DNA of 64,000 bases from Verrucomicrobiota bacterium (GTDB taxonomy: Bacteria > Verrucomicrobiota > Verrucomicrobiia > Opitutales > Opitutaceae), in NCBI GenBank assembly GCA_016235555.1, contig JACRKC010000060.1, positions 1-64,000 of the forward strand. Direction: 5' to 3'. Made by a program: the position numbers and the translations under genes. Under the pieces are notes generated by a model that was given only the letters and a program-made list of their open reading frames with translations, searched no databases and was not told the DNA's origin. The first letter of the stretch is position 1, and each line of letters starts with the position of its first letter. Shown here piece after piece: positions 7,721-16,273 of the stretch.

Positions 7721-8098
7721 TCAGTTGCGTTTGCCCGACGGTTTGACGACGGGCCAGCCAGCGCCGGCCCATTCGGAAAATCCGCCGGCGTTGGCGGCAC
7801 GGAAGCCCTCGGAGACGAGAATGCGGGCGGCGATCGCGGAGCGGCCGCCGGAGGCGCAATAGACCAGCAATTCGCGGCCGGAGTTCTTCGCGAGGAAGTC
7901 CGCCCACTGCTGGCGTGCGCCGGTCAGGTCGCTCAGCGGCAGCAGGGCGGCCGATTGGGCGACGCCGGAGGTCCACTCGCGCGGCTCGCGCACATCGACG
8001 AGCAGCGCGGTGCCGGCCCGGAGACTGGCGGAGTGTTCGGCCGGCGTGGCGCGCGGCGCAGAAGTGAACATGGCCTTCAGGGTTTTGAGCAGACTCAT
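7721..8098 (-). CDS. rhodanese-like sulfurtransferase
   Basis: A 125-aa single-domain rhodanese: [11 protein letters not shown] (about residues 32-42) and the active-site loop CASGGRS with the catalytic Cys81. It would carry a persulfide and pass sulfane sulfur between donor and acceptor. The start ATG overlaps the stop of the RND gene (ATGA), indicating translational coupling. The YeeE-type gene follows 28 bp downstream. There is no signal peptide, so it should act in the cytoplasm on sulfur imported by the YeeE pair. Confidence 0.88.
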   Translation of the reverse strand: MSLLKTLKAMFTSAPRATPAEHSASLRAGTALLVDVREPREWTSGVAQSAALLPLSDLTGARQQWADFLAKNSGRELLVYCASGGRSAIAARILVSEGFRAANAGGFSEWAGAGWPVVKPSGKRN

Positions 8099-11000
8099 GA
8101 GGAAACGGTGCAGGACTCGGTGGCGGGGGCGGCCGGTTTGGTCGGAGCGCTGGCATGAGTCATATAGTAGATGAGCGGCACGGCGAGCGGGCTGATGATG
8201 AGCGACGCGATGGCGCCGAACAACAGCGAGATCGCGAGGCCCTGGAAGATCGGGTCGGCGAGGATCACGAGCCCGCCCACCACGACGGCGAGTGCCGTGA
8301 GCATCATCGGGCGGAAGCGGACGGCGCCTGACTCGATGCAGGCTTCGGCGAGCGGCCGGCCGTGGCTGAGGCGCAGCTCGATGAAGTCGACGAGGATGAT
8401 CGAATTGCGGACGACGATGCCGGCGCCGGCCATGAAGCCGATCATCGACGTGGCCGTGAAGAACGCGCCCATCGCGGCGTGCGCCGGCAGGATGCCGACG
8501 AGCGAGAACGGAATGACCGTCATCACGATCAGGGGCGTGGCGTAGTTTTTGAACCAGCCGACCATGAGCATGTAGATCAGGATGCACACCGCGCCGAACG
8601 CGAGGCCGAGGTCGCGGAAGACCTCGATCGTGACCTGCCACTCGCCGTCCCACTTCATCGCGGGCTCGTGGTCGTCGAAGGGCATCGAGGCGTTGTAGAT
8701 TTTCACCTCGGGCTTGGTGCCGCCGAACTCGCGGCCATCCAGTTTGGCGAGGGCTTTGTTCATCTCGAGGATCGCGTAAACGGGACTCTCGACGACGCCG
8801 GCGACGTCGGCGGTGACGTAGGTCACGTTCTGGAGATTCTTGTGGTAGATGTTCCGCTCGCCGCGGGTCGGTTCGACGGTGACGAGCTCGCGGAGGGTCA
8901 CGAGCGGAGCCTGCGGATTCATCTCCGAGCGCACGGGCAGCGCGAGCAAGTCTTCGGGCCGGGCGCGGAGGGTGCGCGGCAACTCGAGGACGATGTTCAC
9001 GTTTTCGCGGTCGTTGGGCGTGTGCAGCAGCGTGACCGGATAACCTTGGACGGCCATCTGCACGGTGCGGGAGATGGCGGCTTCGGTGATGCCGTGAAGC
9101 GCGGCCTTTTCCTTGTCGACGCGGAAGACGGTCTTCGGCTGCTGCTCCTCGACATACCAGTCGATGTCCACGACGCCGGGCGTGGCGCGGTAGATCTCGC
9201 GGATCTTTGAGGCGAGCTTGAGGCGGGCTTCCTCGTTCGGGCCGTAGACCTCGGCGACGAGCGTGGAGAGCACCGGCGGACCGGGGGGAACTTCGGCGAC
9301 GACGACGACGGCGCCGTATTTCTCGGCGATCTTGGTGAGGCGCGGGCGGATGCGCTTGGCGATGTCGTGGCTCTGGGCGCTGCGCTCGTGTTTGGGGAGC
9401 AGGTTGACCTGGAGGTCGGCGACGTTGCTGCCGCGGCGCATGAAGTAGTGGCGCACGAGGCCGTTGAAATTGAACGGCGAGGCGGTGCCGGCGTAGACCT
9501 CGTAGTCGCGCACCTCGGGTTCGGTGCGGATGGCGGCGGCCATCTCGCGGGCGACGCGGGTGGTCTGCTCGAGGGTGCTGCCCTCGGGCAGGTTGAGGAT
9601 GACCTGGAACTCCGACTTGTTGTCGAAGGGCAGCATCTTGACCTTCACGGCGCCGACGCCGACGAGGGCCATCGAGCCGACGGTGGCGGCCGCCACGACG
9701 GCGAGAAACGCCCAGCGCCAGCCGCGGTGATCGATCAGCGGGCGCATGAAGCGCTGGTAGAGGCGCGTGAACCACGTGTCGGGCATCGCCTCATCGGCGG
9801 CTTCCTCCTCGTCGGACAGAGGCGCGTCGACAAATTCGGCGGCCTGCGGATCGCGCTTGGCGTGACCCTTGAGCACCTTGAGGGCGGCCCACGGCGTGAC
9901 GGCGAAGGCGACGAGCAGGGAGAACAACATCGCGGCGCTCGAACCGATCGGGATCGGGCGCATGTAGGGGCCCATCAGGCCGCTGACGAACGCCATCGGC
10001 AGCACGGCGGCGATGACGGCCCACGTGGCGAGGATGGTCGGATTGCCCACTTCGTCCACGGCTTCGACGGCGATCTGGAGCAGGCGCTTGCGGCGGCAAC
10101 TCGGCAGGCCCATATGGCGGACGATGTTCTCCACCACGACGATCGCATCGTCGACGAGGATGCCGATCGAGAAGATCAGGGCGAAGAGCGTGATGCGGTT
10201 GAGCGTGTAACCGTAGAGGTAGAAAACGAGCAGCGTGAGACCGAGCGTGACCGGGATCGCGAGCAGGACGACGAGCGACTCGCGCCAGCCGAGGAAGAGC
10301 AAAATCAGCACGGCGACGCCGAAAACGGCGAGGCCCATGTGCAGGAGAAGCTCGTTGGATTTCTCGGCGGCGGTCGCGCCGTAGTCGCGCGTGACGGCGA
10401 CGCCGATGTCGGCCGGGATGAGGGCGCCCTTAAGCGAGTCGACGCGTTTGAGGACGTCGGTGACGACATCGACGGCGTTGGCGCCGGGGCGCTTGGCGAT
10501 GCTGAGAGTGACGGCGGCTTCCTCGAGGTAGGGGCCGCTCTCCGAGCGGGCCTGAGTTCCCGATCTCGCCGTGTCGAACCCAGGCCGGCTCGGAGAGCCG
10601 GCCCCACCTCCAAACAGAACATAATTCGAAGGCTCGGCGGTGCCGTCGACGATCGTGGCCACGTCGCGGAGATAAACCGGGTGGCCGTCGAACACGCCGA
10701 CGACCACGGCGCCGACGTCGCGAACGTCGCGGAAGAAAGTCCCCGTCTGGAGGAGGGTTTCCTGATTCGCGAACGACTGCGCGCCGGTGTGGGCCTGGGC
10801 GTTGGCCTGCTGGAGCATCGGCACCACGTAGGCCGGGCTCAGGTTGCGCGAGGCGAGTTTCGCCGGATCGAGCTGCACGCGGACCTCGCGATGCTGGCCG
10901 CCGATCACGGTGGTTTCGGCGACCTGCGGGATCTGTTTCACCGTGTCGTCGATCTGCGTGGCGAGCCGGTGGAGCGTGGCGTGGTCGTAGCGCGCGCTGT

Positions 11001-11478
11001 GGAACGTCAGGGCGAGGATCGGCACATCGTCGATCGTGCGCGGCTTGATGAGCGGCGGCGTGACGCCGAGGGGGATGCGGTCGAAGTTGGCCTGGAGTTT
11101 CTGGTTGAGGCGGATGAGCGCGGCTTCGAGGTCGGTGCCGACCTTGAAGCGCACGATGGTGAGGTTACCGCCGGGGCTGGCGGTGGAGTAGAGATATTCG
11201 ACGCCGGGGATTTCCCAGAGGAGTTTCTCCATCGGGCGGGTGACGCGGTTCTCGACCTCGGCGGCCGGAGCGCCGGGCATCGCGACCAGCACGTCGATCA
11301 TGGGCACCTTGATCTGCGGTTCCTCCTCGCGCGGGAGCATGAGGACCGCGAAGAAACCCAGCAGCAGCGACGCCGCGACGGCGATCGGCGTGAGCTTCGA
11401 ATCGATGAACATCGCCGCCATACGGCCGGCGAAGCCGGACTGCGCGGCGCCAGGCGGCGGATTGGACGGGACGCTCAC
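8095..11478 (-). CDS. RND efflux pump, inner-membrane permease
   Basis: A 1127-aa AcrB-superfamily permease. It has an N-terminal helix at about 25-48, two large periplasmic loops, and the conserved TM4 motif [14 protein letters not shown] at about 436-450 with the proton-relay Asp pair. It would export hydrophobic or metal-thiol substrates using proton motive force, with the adaptor and TolC protein encoded just upstream. Residues about 290-318 (GSPSRPGF to SESGPY) are encoded by a perfect intergenic-type palindrome at 10525-10610 sitting in frame in the first periplasmic domain. The start overlaps the adaptor stop by 4 bp. Substrate unknown; the sulfur-gene context hints at a reactive sulfur or thiol compound. 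Confidence 0.9.
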   Translation of the reverse strand: MSVPSNPPPGAAQSGFAGRMAAMFIDSKLTPIAVAASLLLGFFAVLMLPREEEPQIKVPMIDVLVAMPGAPAAEVENRVTRPMEKLLWEIPGVEYLYSTASPGGNLTIVRFKVGTDLEAALIRLNQKLQANFDRIPLGVTPPLIKPRTIDDVPILALTFHSARYDHATLHRLATQIDDTVKQIPQVAETTVIGGQHREVRVQLDPAKLASRNLSPAYVVPMLQQANAQAHTGAQSFANQETLLQTGTFFRDVRDVGAVVVGVFDGHPVYLRDVATIVDGTAEPSNYVLFGGGAGSPSRPGFDTARSGTQARSESGPYLEEAAVTLSIAKRPGANAVDVVTDVLKRVDSLKGALIPADIGVAVTRDYGATAAEKSNELLLHMGLAVFGVAVLILLFLGWRESLVVLLAIPVTLGLTLLVFYLYGYTLNRITLFALIFSIGILVDDAIVVVENIVRHMGLPSCRRKRLLQIAVEAVDEVGNPTILATWAVIAAVLPMAFVSGLMGPYMRPIPIGSSAAMLFSLLVAFAVTPWAALKVLKGHAKRDPQAAEFVDAPLSDEEEAADEAMPDTWFTRLYQRFMRPLIDHRGWRWAFLAVVAAATVGSMALVGVGAVKVKMLPFDNKSEFQVILNLPEGSTLEQTTRVAREMAAAIRTEPEVRDYEVYAGTASPFNFNGLVRHYFMRRGSNVADLQVNLLPKHERSAQSHDIAKRIRPRLTKIAEKYGAVVVVAEVPPGPPVLSTLVAEVYGPNEEARLKLASKIREIYRATPGVVDIDWYVEEQQPKTVFRVDKEKAALHGITEAAISRTVQMAVQGYPVTLLHTPNDRENVNIVLELPRTLRARPEDLLALPVRSEMNPQAPLVTLRELVTVEPTRGERNIYHKNLQNVTYVTADVAGVVESPVYAILEMNKALAKLDGREFGGTKPEVKIYNASMPFDDHEPAMKWDGEWQVTIEVFRDLGLAFGAVCILIYMLMVGWFKNYATPLIVMTVIPFSLVGILPAHAAMGAFFTATSMIGFMAGAGIVVRNSIILVDFIELRLSHGRPLAEACIESGAVRFRPMMLTALAVVVGGLVILADPIFQGLAISLLFGAIASLIISPLAVPLIYYMTHASAPTKPAAPATESCTVSS
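10525..10610. repeat. in-frame coding palindrome in the RND gene
   Basis: Inverted repeat with arms of about 25 bp. Each arm is itself a hairpin with a 3-nt loop (TCC and GGA) around a GGCCGGCTC-type stem. It has the same build as the intergenic elements but is translated within the permease. Confidence 0.85.
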
Positions 11479-12506
11479 GGCAGCACCTCCAGGGGCTGGC
11501 CTTCGCGGAGGCTGGCCGGGGCGTGAACGACGACGCGTTCGTTGTCGTCGAGCCCGGCGAGAATCTCGATACTGTCACCGCGCGCCGCGCCGGTCTTCAC
11601 GAGGCGGAGCACGGCGCGGTTGCCTTCGCCGACGACGAAGACGCGTTCCATCTGGCCGAGCGTCGAAATCGCGGCGGCGGGCGCGAGCAGCGTGCGAACC
11701 GGGGCGCCGGACAATTGCACGCGGGCGAACTGGCCCGAGCGGACGGCGGCGCCGGCGGGGACGGAGATTTTCGCGAGGACGCTGCGGGCGTTGGCGTCGG
11801 CAGCGGAGGAAACTTCGGCGACGGTGCCGTTGAAGGTGGTGTTGGTCGCGGGGATCGTGACGGCGAGAGATGTGCCGGCGGCGAGCGTGGCGGCGAGCGA
11901 GTCGGGGATGGCGGCCTCGACTTGGAAATCGGCGGTGCCCTCGATCTCAAGCAACGGCATGCCGGGGGCGGCGAGATCGCCGGCGTTGGCAAGTTTGCGA
12001 GCGACGACGCCATCGAACGGGGCGATGAGTTTCGTGTAGCCGAGCATGACTTCGGCTTCGCGCACCATGGCCTGGGTCATGGTGAGACGATCTTCGAGGC
12101 CGCGCACCATGTCGGCGGTGCTGGCGCTCTTGCCGAGCAGGTCTTTCTCACGGGCGAGGTCGCGGCGGGCGGCGTTGAGCTGGGCCTGCGCCTGGGTGAC
12201 GCGGGCGGTGATCTCGGCGGCGGAAATCTTGAGGAGCAGTTCACCCTTGCGGACCGGCTGGCCGAGCGTGGCGGGAAAATCCTCGATCGCGCCCATGACC
12301 TTGGCGGCGAGGTGTGCGCGCTGCGCGGGGCGGACGGTGCCGGTGATCTCGGTGACGGTCGCGACATTTTCGGCGCGCGCGGTGGCGAGCCGGACTTTGG
12401 CGGGTGGGAGCGGCGCGGCGGCAGCGACGGCGGATTCGGGAACGGCGTGTTTCGCGCAGCCGGCGAGGAGCGCGAGTGTGGGAAGGATGAGGTGGATGGA
12501 TTTCAT
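11475..12506 (-). CDS. RND periplasmic adaptor (membrane-fusion protein)
   Basis: A 343-aa protein. The N-terminus [17 protein letters not shown] is a lipoprotein signal with Cys17 as the lipidated residue. It is followed by the barrel-sandwich half ([17 protein letters not shown]), a helical hairpin (about 95-150), the second lipoyl half ([16 protein letters not shown]) and beta-barrel domains. It would link the RND permease to TolC. It overlaps the permease start by 4 bp. The gap to the TolC gene is only a palindrome (12523-12570). Confidence 0.9.
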   Translation of the reverse strand: MKSIHLILPTLALLAGCAKHAVPESAVAAAAPLPPAKVRLATARAENVATVTEITGTVRPAQRAHLAAKVMGAIEDFPATLGQPVRKGELLLKISAAEITARVTQAQAQLNAARRDLAREKDLLGKSASTADMVRGLEDRLTMTQAMVREAEVMLGYTKLIAPFDGVVARKLANAGDLAAPGMPLLEIEGTADFQVEAAIPDSLAATLAAGTSLAVTIPATNTTFNGTVAEVSSAADANARSVLAKISVPAGAAVRSGQFARVQLSGAPVRTLLAPAAAISTLGQMERVFVVGEGNRAVLRLVKTGAARGDSIEILAGLDDNERVVVHAPASLREGQPLEVLP

Positions 12507-12522
12507 TTTAGAAAGGCGACAG

Positions 12523-12570
12523 GTAGGAGCGCGCTTGCGCGCGAGGAATCGCCTGCAAGCAGGCTCCTAC
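12523..12570. repeat. GTAGGAGC palindrome
   Basis: Arms GTAGGAGCGCGC and GCAGGCTCCTAC enclose two short 3-nt-loop hairpins. The stop codon of the TolC gene (TAG, 12567-12569) is supplied by the end of this element, so its insertion set the C-terminus of that protein. Confidence 0.85.
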
Positions 12571-13889
12571 AATTTCGGTTCGGGGAGCGGGGTGAGGCCT
12601 AGGGCGCGGCGGAGGTCGACGAGGGCGAGGCGTTCGTCGGCGCCGGCGATGGTGCGGCGGAGACGAGCTTCGAGGAGGCGACCCTCGACGCCGATGAGCT
12701 CGGCGGTGAGCAGGGCTTCCTGCTCGAAGCGGGCGCGGCTGAGACGCGCGCTTTCCTCGGCCTGCTCGACGGCACGCGCCGTAACGGCGAGACGTTCGAC
12801 CGCGCTGGCGTGGGCGAGGCGGGCTTGCTCGACTTCGAGGCCGATGCCGAGCGTGGCCTTGCGGAGCATCTCCTTCACTTGGGTGAGCTCGGCGGTGGCC
12901 TGGCGGATTTTGCCGTTGGTCTGGCCGCCGTCGAAGACGTTGAGATCGACCGAGACGCCGGCGAGCCAGCTGTCGCCGTGGCGGTTGGTCTGCCAACCCT
13001 GATCGTATTGGTAGCTGGCGAAGGCGTTGACGGTCGGGCGGCGACCGCCGCGGGCCGCCTCGATCATCGATTCGGCGGCGCGCACGCGGGCGTGCAGGCC
13101 GAGCAGCTCGGGGCGTTGGGAAAAATCGCGCGTGTCGGGGGCGACGAGGCGGGCGAGTGCGGGATCGTCAGCGACCAGTTCGACCGCTTCGTCGGAGGGC
13201 TCGGAGCCGAGCGTGAAGAGAAATGCGCGGGCGGCGAGCGAGGCGCCGTGGCGGGCGGTGGTGAGGGACTCGCGCGTCTGGGCGAGTTGCACTTCGAGGC
13301 TGAGGAGATCGGCCTTGAGCAGCTGGCCGGCGTCGAAGCGAGCGCGGGCGGCGGCGACGGCGGCTTCGTAGGCACGGACGCCGCCCTCGACGGCGGTGAC
13401 GGCTTCGCGAGCTTTGCGGAGGTTGAGCGCGGCGCGCACGACCTCGGTGGCGAGTTGTTGTTGGGCGGTGCGGAGGTCGAGCTCGGCGGCTTCGGCGCCG
13501 GCGCGGGCAGCGGTGCGGCCGGCGGTGGCGCGGCCGCCGCTGTAGAGGTTGTAGGCGACGGTGCCGGTGGCGTTGAGATTGTCGATGTTGCCCGGGCGGT
13601 TGAAATCGAGGCCGAAGTTGAAGGCGCGCTGGTTGAGGATGGAGCCGAACGCCATCATCGGGCTGTTGGTGTCGGTGTAGCGGCCGGAGAGCATGAGCTG
13701 CGGCTGCCACGCGGCGCCGGCCTGGTCGACCATGGCGCGGGCGGCCTCGATGCGGGCGCGGGCGGCGCGGGTGTCGGGATTACGCTCAAGCGCGGTCGCG
13801 ACGGCGCGGTCGAGGGTCCAGGGCTCGGCGCGCAGCACAGCGAACGCGGCGAGCGCGACCGAGAGAGCGGGAATATGGCGGAAGTGCAT
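12567..13889 (-). CDS. TolC-family outer-membrane efflux protein
   Basis: A 440-aa protein with a signal peptide (about 1-19) and two OEP repeats. The helical segments are rich in Ala, Arg and Glu, with NPDTRAARARIEAARAMVDQAGAAWQPQL-like and GYQYDQGW-like patterns typical of TolC/CusC proteins. It forms the trimeric outer-membrane exit duct of the downstream adaptor-RND pump. The start was taken at the ATG beginning the signal peptide (13889). A palindrome (13906-13928) lies just upstream, and a palindromic repeat provides the stop codon. Confidence 0.88.
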   Translation of the reverse strand: MHFRHIPALSVALAAFAVLRAEPWTLDRAVATALERNPDTRAARARIEAARAMVDQAGAAWQPQLMLSGRYTDTNSPMMAFGSILNQRAFNFGLDFNRPGNIDNLNATGTVAYNLYSGGRATAGRTAARAGAEAAELDLRTAQQQLATEVVRAALNLRKAREAVTAVEGGVRAYEAAVAAARARFDAGQLLKADLLSLEVQLAQTRESLTTARHGASLAARAFLFTLGSEPSDEAVELVADDPALARLVAPDTRDFSQRPELLGLHARVRAAESMIEAARGGRRPTVNAFASYQYDQGWQTNRHGDSWLAGVSVDLNVFDGGQTNGKIRQATAELTQVKEMLRKATLGIGLEVEQARLAHASAVERLAVTARAVEQAEESARLSRARFEQEALLTAELIGVEGRLLEARLRRTIAGADERLALVDLRRALGLTPLPEPKL

Positions 13890-13905
13890 GGGAAACGTGC
13901 GACCG

Positions 13906-13928
13906 GATGTCATTTAATAGATGACATC
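13906..13928. repeat. 5-nt-loop palindrome (GATGTCAT arms)
   Basis: Nine-base arms (one mismatch) around the loop TAATA, immediately upstream of the TolC gene and just past the DUF6132 stop. It resembles the palindromes at 22021, 22079, 37060, 44196 and 47590. Confidence 0.7.
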
Positions 13929-13933
13929 GGGCT

Positions 13934-14116
13934 TCAGGAGGAGCGGTGGGCGAGGGCGGCGGCGAGGCCGATGAAGCCGCCGTAGAGGGCGCCGCGCCAC
14001 CAGGTGGAGGTAAGCGGGCAGGTGCCGGAGGTGCACTGGCCGAACCAGCCCATGACGGCACCGAGGGCGGCGCCGCCAAGGACGGTGAGGGCGAAACGGG
14101 CGAAAGGAGTGTTCAT
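13934..14116 (-). CDS. small DUF6132-type membrane protein
   Basis: A 60-aa protein. The first helix (about 8-25) ends in GWFGQCTSGTCPLTSTWW, with a CxxxxC pair, followed by a second helix and a short polar tail. It is typical of the tiny DUF6132 membrane proteins found next to DUF2892 and rhodanese genes. The paired cysteines are suitable for thiol or persulfide chemistry, but no function is proven. It sits between the DUF2892 gene and the efflux trio, in the same direction. Confidence 0.75.
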   Translation of the reverse strand: MNTPFARFALTVLGGAALGAVMGWFGQCTSGTCPLTSTWWRGALYGGFIGLAAALAHRSS

Positions 14117-14122
14117 GGCGGG

Positions 14123-14174
14123 AGTTTTTTGCTGCGCAAAAAACTAATTTTAGGATTTCGCAGAGCGAAATCCT
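14123..14174. repeat. twin 3-nt-loop hairpins
   Basis: Two adjacent hairpins, 14123-14145 (arms AGTTTTTTGC, loop TGC) and 14152-14174 (arms AGGATTTCGC, loop AGA), 6 bp apart. The second one encodes the last residues of the DUF2892 protein at 14150. The same build occurs at 40229-40277. Confidence 0.85.
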
Positions 14175-14383
14175 CCCCAGTGGATGACGCGGTTCTCGTC
14201 CACCCAGCCGAGCTTTTCGAGGAGGAGCGTGGGCGGGCAGAAGCCGGTGAAGACGGATTGGATGAGGTTCACGCCGACGAAGGCGCAGAGGAGCAGCCAC
14301 CACGGGCTGACAAAGTGGGCGAGGGCGAGACCAAGCAGGTTCATGAAGCCGGCGAGGAGACGGACGAGGGAATCAGTTTTCAT
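14150..14383 (-). CDS. DUF2892 (YgaP-like) membrane protein
   Basis: A 77-aa protein with two membrane helices (about 5-25 and 27-45) and a FTGFCPPTLLLEKLG motif typical of the family. It is the first gene of the long minus-strand run and is divergent from the ArsR-type regulator at 14454, with the operator-like palindrome between them. It is therefore the most likely direct regulatory target. The last residues (GFRSAKS) come from a hairpin repeat that has run into the gene end. It is a paralogue of the gene at 6117. Confidence 0.82.
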   Translation of the reverse strand: MKTDSLVRLLAGFMNLLGLALAHFVSPWWLLLCAFVGVNLIQSVFTGFCPPTLLLEKLGWVDENRVIHWGGFRSAKS

Positions 14384-14423
14384 GCGGGCAGGGAGGTGGT
14401 GGATGGGTTGGTGCTTGACTTAA

Positions 14424-14443
14424 ATATGAGCATATACTCATAT
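14424..14443. promoter_or_regulatory. operator-like palindrome of ArsR regulator 1
   Basis: Two 7-bp arms, ATATGAG and CTCATAT, around CATATA. It lies in the 70-bp gap between the divergent DUF2892 and regulator genes, just after a TTGACT that could be a -35 element (14415-14420). The same layout (identical CATATA core and outer bases) occurs in front of the second regulator at 19764-19783. It is the likely binding site for one or both regulators. Confidence 0.7.
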
Positions 14444-14453
14444 ACGCGTCAAG

Positions 14454-14816
14454 ATGTCAAGCGCCCGTTCACTCTCCCGCCGCTCCACGCCGCGCGTCCG
14501 CCTCAACGAGGGGGCGCTTGAGATGGTGGCGCGGCGATTTGCCGTGCTCGGCGAGCCCATGCGGCTGCGGCTGATCCAGGCGTTGTTTGCGGGCAAGAAG
14601 CACGTGAACGCACTGGTCGCGGAGACCGGGGGCACGCAGGCGAACATCTCGCGGCACCTCCAGACACTGACGCAGGCGCACATCCTCTCGCGGCAGAAAG
14701 AGGGACTGCAGGTGTTCTACGAGATTGCGGACCCGTCGATCTTCCAGCTGTGCGACCAGGTGTGCGGCAGCCTGCAGCAGGACATCGCGCGGCAGGCGGA
14801 TGTGTTCGAGGGGTAG
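14454..14816 (+). CDS. ArsR-family winged-helix regulator 1
   Basis: A 120-aa protein with the ArsR fold: FAVLGEPMRLRLIQALF, recognition helix GTQANISRHLQTL and wing QKEGLQVFYEIAD. Its only two cysteines form LCDQVCG near the C-terminus, a CxxxC pair that could sense metal or persulfide by disulfide or polysulfide bridging. BigR/SqrR use a Cys in helix 2 with another in helix 5, so this would be a different geometry. It is divergent from the sulfur/efflux run and probably represses it. It is a close paralogue of the gene at 19851. Confidence 0.85.
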   Translation: MSSARSLSRRSTPRVRLNEGALEMVARRFAVLGEPMRLRLIQALFAGKKHVNALVAETGGTQANISRHLQTLTQAHILSRQKEGLQVFYEIADPSIFQLCDQVCGSLQQDIARQADVFEG

Positions 14817-14837
14817 AGGCGGTAGCGTATCCTGTTC

Positions 14838-15160
14838 GCTGCCGAGGTTCGCGCAAGAGTGCCGCTACGCGATGGCTTATCTCGGTCGGCGACTTCTGAT
14901 GTTCTGCTTGAGAATTTTGACGGTTCGGGGGAGCGCACCCGTCTCGGGTGCTGGTGTCGGCGTCCCGCCGACACCTCGGAAGTCCTCGGCGAGACGCCGA
15001 GGACAGCCCGCGAGACGCGGGCGCTCCCCGACCACTATGCGCCACTCAATTTTGCGAGCGTCAGTAGAAAGCGGGCTGAGCCTGGAGGCAGGCGGGGATG
15101 TAACCGACTCTATTGCGCGAAGGGTGTTCGATGGGCAGGTCAGAGACCTGCCCTACGGCC
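14838..15160. repeat. repeat-filled intergenic region
   Basis: The 389-bp gap between regulator 1 and the DsrE gene holds no gene. It contains a stretch also found at 58425-58480 in reverse (CTCGGTCGGCGACTTCTGA), the second four-hairpin array (listed separately) and a GGGCAGGTC hairpin with an AGA loop at 15133-15153. Confidence 0.75.
14935..15022. repeat. four-hairpin palindrome array, copy B
   Basis: Four perfect hairpins with stems of 7, 10, 10 and 7 bp, all with 3-nt loops (TCT, TCC, AGA, AGA), at 14935-14951, 14953-14975, 14982-15004 and 15006-15022, with a 6-nt middle spacer TCGGAA. Relative to copy A at 1-99 the module is inverted, while the right-hand flank (GCTCCCCGA and beyond) is in the same orientation. 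Confidence 0.92.
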
Positions 15161-15205
15161 GGCGGTCGGCCCCCGCATTTTTTTCGCGGAGCGGCCCGGG
15201 CGCGA

Positions 15206-15706
15206 TCAGGTGAAGATGATCTGGCCGCCGGCGGAGAGTTCGTAGAAGTCGCCGACGGTGAGGACGCTGTCCAGCGCGGGGACGAAGTCCTCCTTGGTGA
15301 GATGGAACATGTCGACGGTGGCCTTGCAGGCGTAGATCTTGCCGCCGGCATCGGAGATCATCTGGACGAATTCGCTGACGGGCGGGATGTCCAGTTTCTC
15401 CATTTCCTTTTTCATCATGCTGGTGGCGAAGGCCGACATGCCGGGAATCGCACCCATCCACGTGGGCAGCGGGAAACCCTTGGCGTCGGGCACGCGCATG
15501 GCGGGATTACCGACGGTGGCGATCTTGATCGAGTCCTGGTATTTCCCGAGGATGGCGTAGAGACCGAAGAACGTGAAGAAGAGGTTGGCCTCGATGCCTT
15601 CCATGCGCGCGCCGTTGGCCATGATGAGGCCGGGATACACGCCGTCGAGGGAACCGCGGGAAACGATGATGGAGACTTTTTTGATTTTGTCGGGAGCGGA
15701 GTTCAT
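15206..15706 (-). CDS. DsrE/F-like sulfur-relay protein
   Basis: A 166-aa DsrE-superfamily protein (DsrE2-like): an N-terminal strand KKVSIIVSRGSLDGVYPGLIMANGA, a hydrophobic region at about 40-55, and GGKIYACKATVDMF with the probable persulfide-carrying Cys at about 126. Such proteins shuttle sulfane sulfur between rhodaneses, TusA and TusE/DsrC. It is the last gene of run 2, after the TusE-like gene, and is separated from it by a nested repeat. A cytoplasmic sulfur-transfer role is supported by the company of SQR-like and TusE-like proteins. Confidence 0.85.
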   Translation of the reverse strand: MNSAPDKIKKVSIIVSRGSLDGVYPGLIMANGARMEGIEANLFFTFFGLYAILGKYQDSIKIATVGNPAMRVPDAKGFPLPTWMGAIPGMSAFATSMMKKEMEKLDIPPVSEFVQMISDAGGKIYACKATVDMFHLTKEDFVPALDSVLTVGDFYELSAGGQIIFT

Positions 15707-15720
15707 GGTGGTGGTTGGAA

Positions 15721-15871
15721 GTAGCGCGGTGCTTCAGTCCGCGCCGAGGACAACAGAATTTTCACCACGGATCGCACGGATGAACACGGATGGATTCTCG
15801 TCGGCGTGAGTTTTATCTGTGGTCATCCGTGTAATCCGTGGTCGAACCGAGCGCGGGCTGAAGCACCGCGC
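15721..15871. repeat. nested inverted repeat, one element inside another
   Basis: Outer arms GTAGCGCGGTGCTTCAG and its complement enclose an inner inverted repeat of the CCACGGAT...ATCCGTGG type (about 15758-15845). The inner element is of the same kind as those at 6964 and 28473. This suggests one mobile palindrome landed in another. The gap holds no gene. Confidence 0.85.
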
Positions 15872-15877
15872 TACTGT

Positions 15878-16195
15878 TCAGATGCAGCCGTGGGGTTTTT
15901 TGATGCCGGCGATCTTCGCGGCCTTTTTCGCGGGGCCGCCGGGGAAGAGTTCGTAGAGTTCCTTGGTGGGCACGCCGCTTTCCTTGGTGAGCTTGCGGAT
16001 CGAGGGGCCGTCGCCCTTCGTTTCGAACTCCTTGCGCATGAAATTCAGCACGATGAGATGGCGGTCGTTGAGGGCGGCGATGCCCTCCTCGGTGGCGAGG
16101 ACCTTGGCGACCTCGAGGTCCCAGTCTTTGTAGTTGGTCATGAAGCCCTCGGCGTCGACGTCGATGGACTTGTTGGCGATGGTGCGGGTGGGCAT
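15878..16195 (-). CDS. TusE/DsrC-like sulfur carrier, single C-terminal Cys
   Basis: A 105-aa protein aligning along its length with TusE/DsrC (EGFMTNYKDWDLEVAKVLATEEGI, then LNFMRKEF and IRKLTKESG). It ends in KPHGCI, so the penultimate Cys used for sulfur transfer is kept. The upstream second Cys of true DsrC (about ten residues earlier) is Ala here, which points to TusE-type relay rather than DsrAB trisulfide chemistry. It lies between the DUF1641 and DsrE genes in run 2. Confidence 0.85.
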   Translation of the reverse strand: MPTRTIANKSIDVDAEGFMTNYKDWDLEVAKVLATEEGIAALNDRHLIVLNFMRKEFETKGDGPSIRKLTKESGVPTKELYELFPGGPAKKAAKIAGIKKPHGCI

Positions 16196-16273
16196 GGCGG
16201 TTTTTCGGTTGGATCCTTCGTGCGGTGCACTCAGGACACGGCGGCATCGAGCCGCCGCGGTTGATGAAAGAAA

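Noticed and set aside
9367-11526. 719-residue open frame opposite the RND gene
   Set aside because: Composition is dominated by Gly, Asp, Glu, Arg and His as expected from an antisense frame of a GC-rich gene; no domain, and the other strand is a clear AcrB-type permease.
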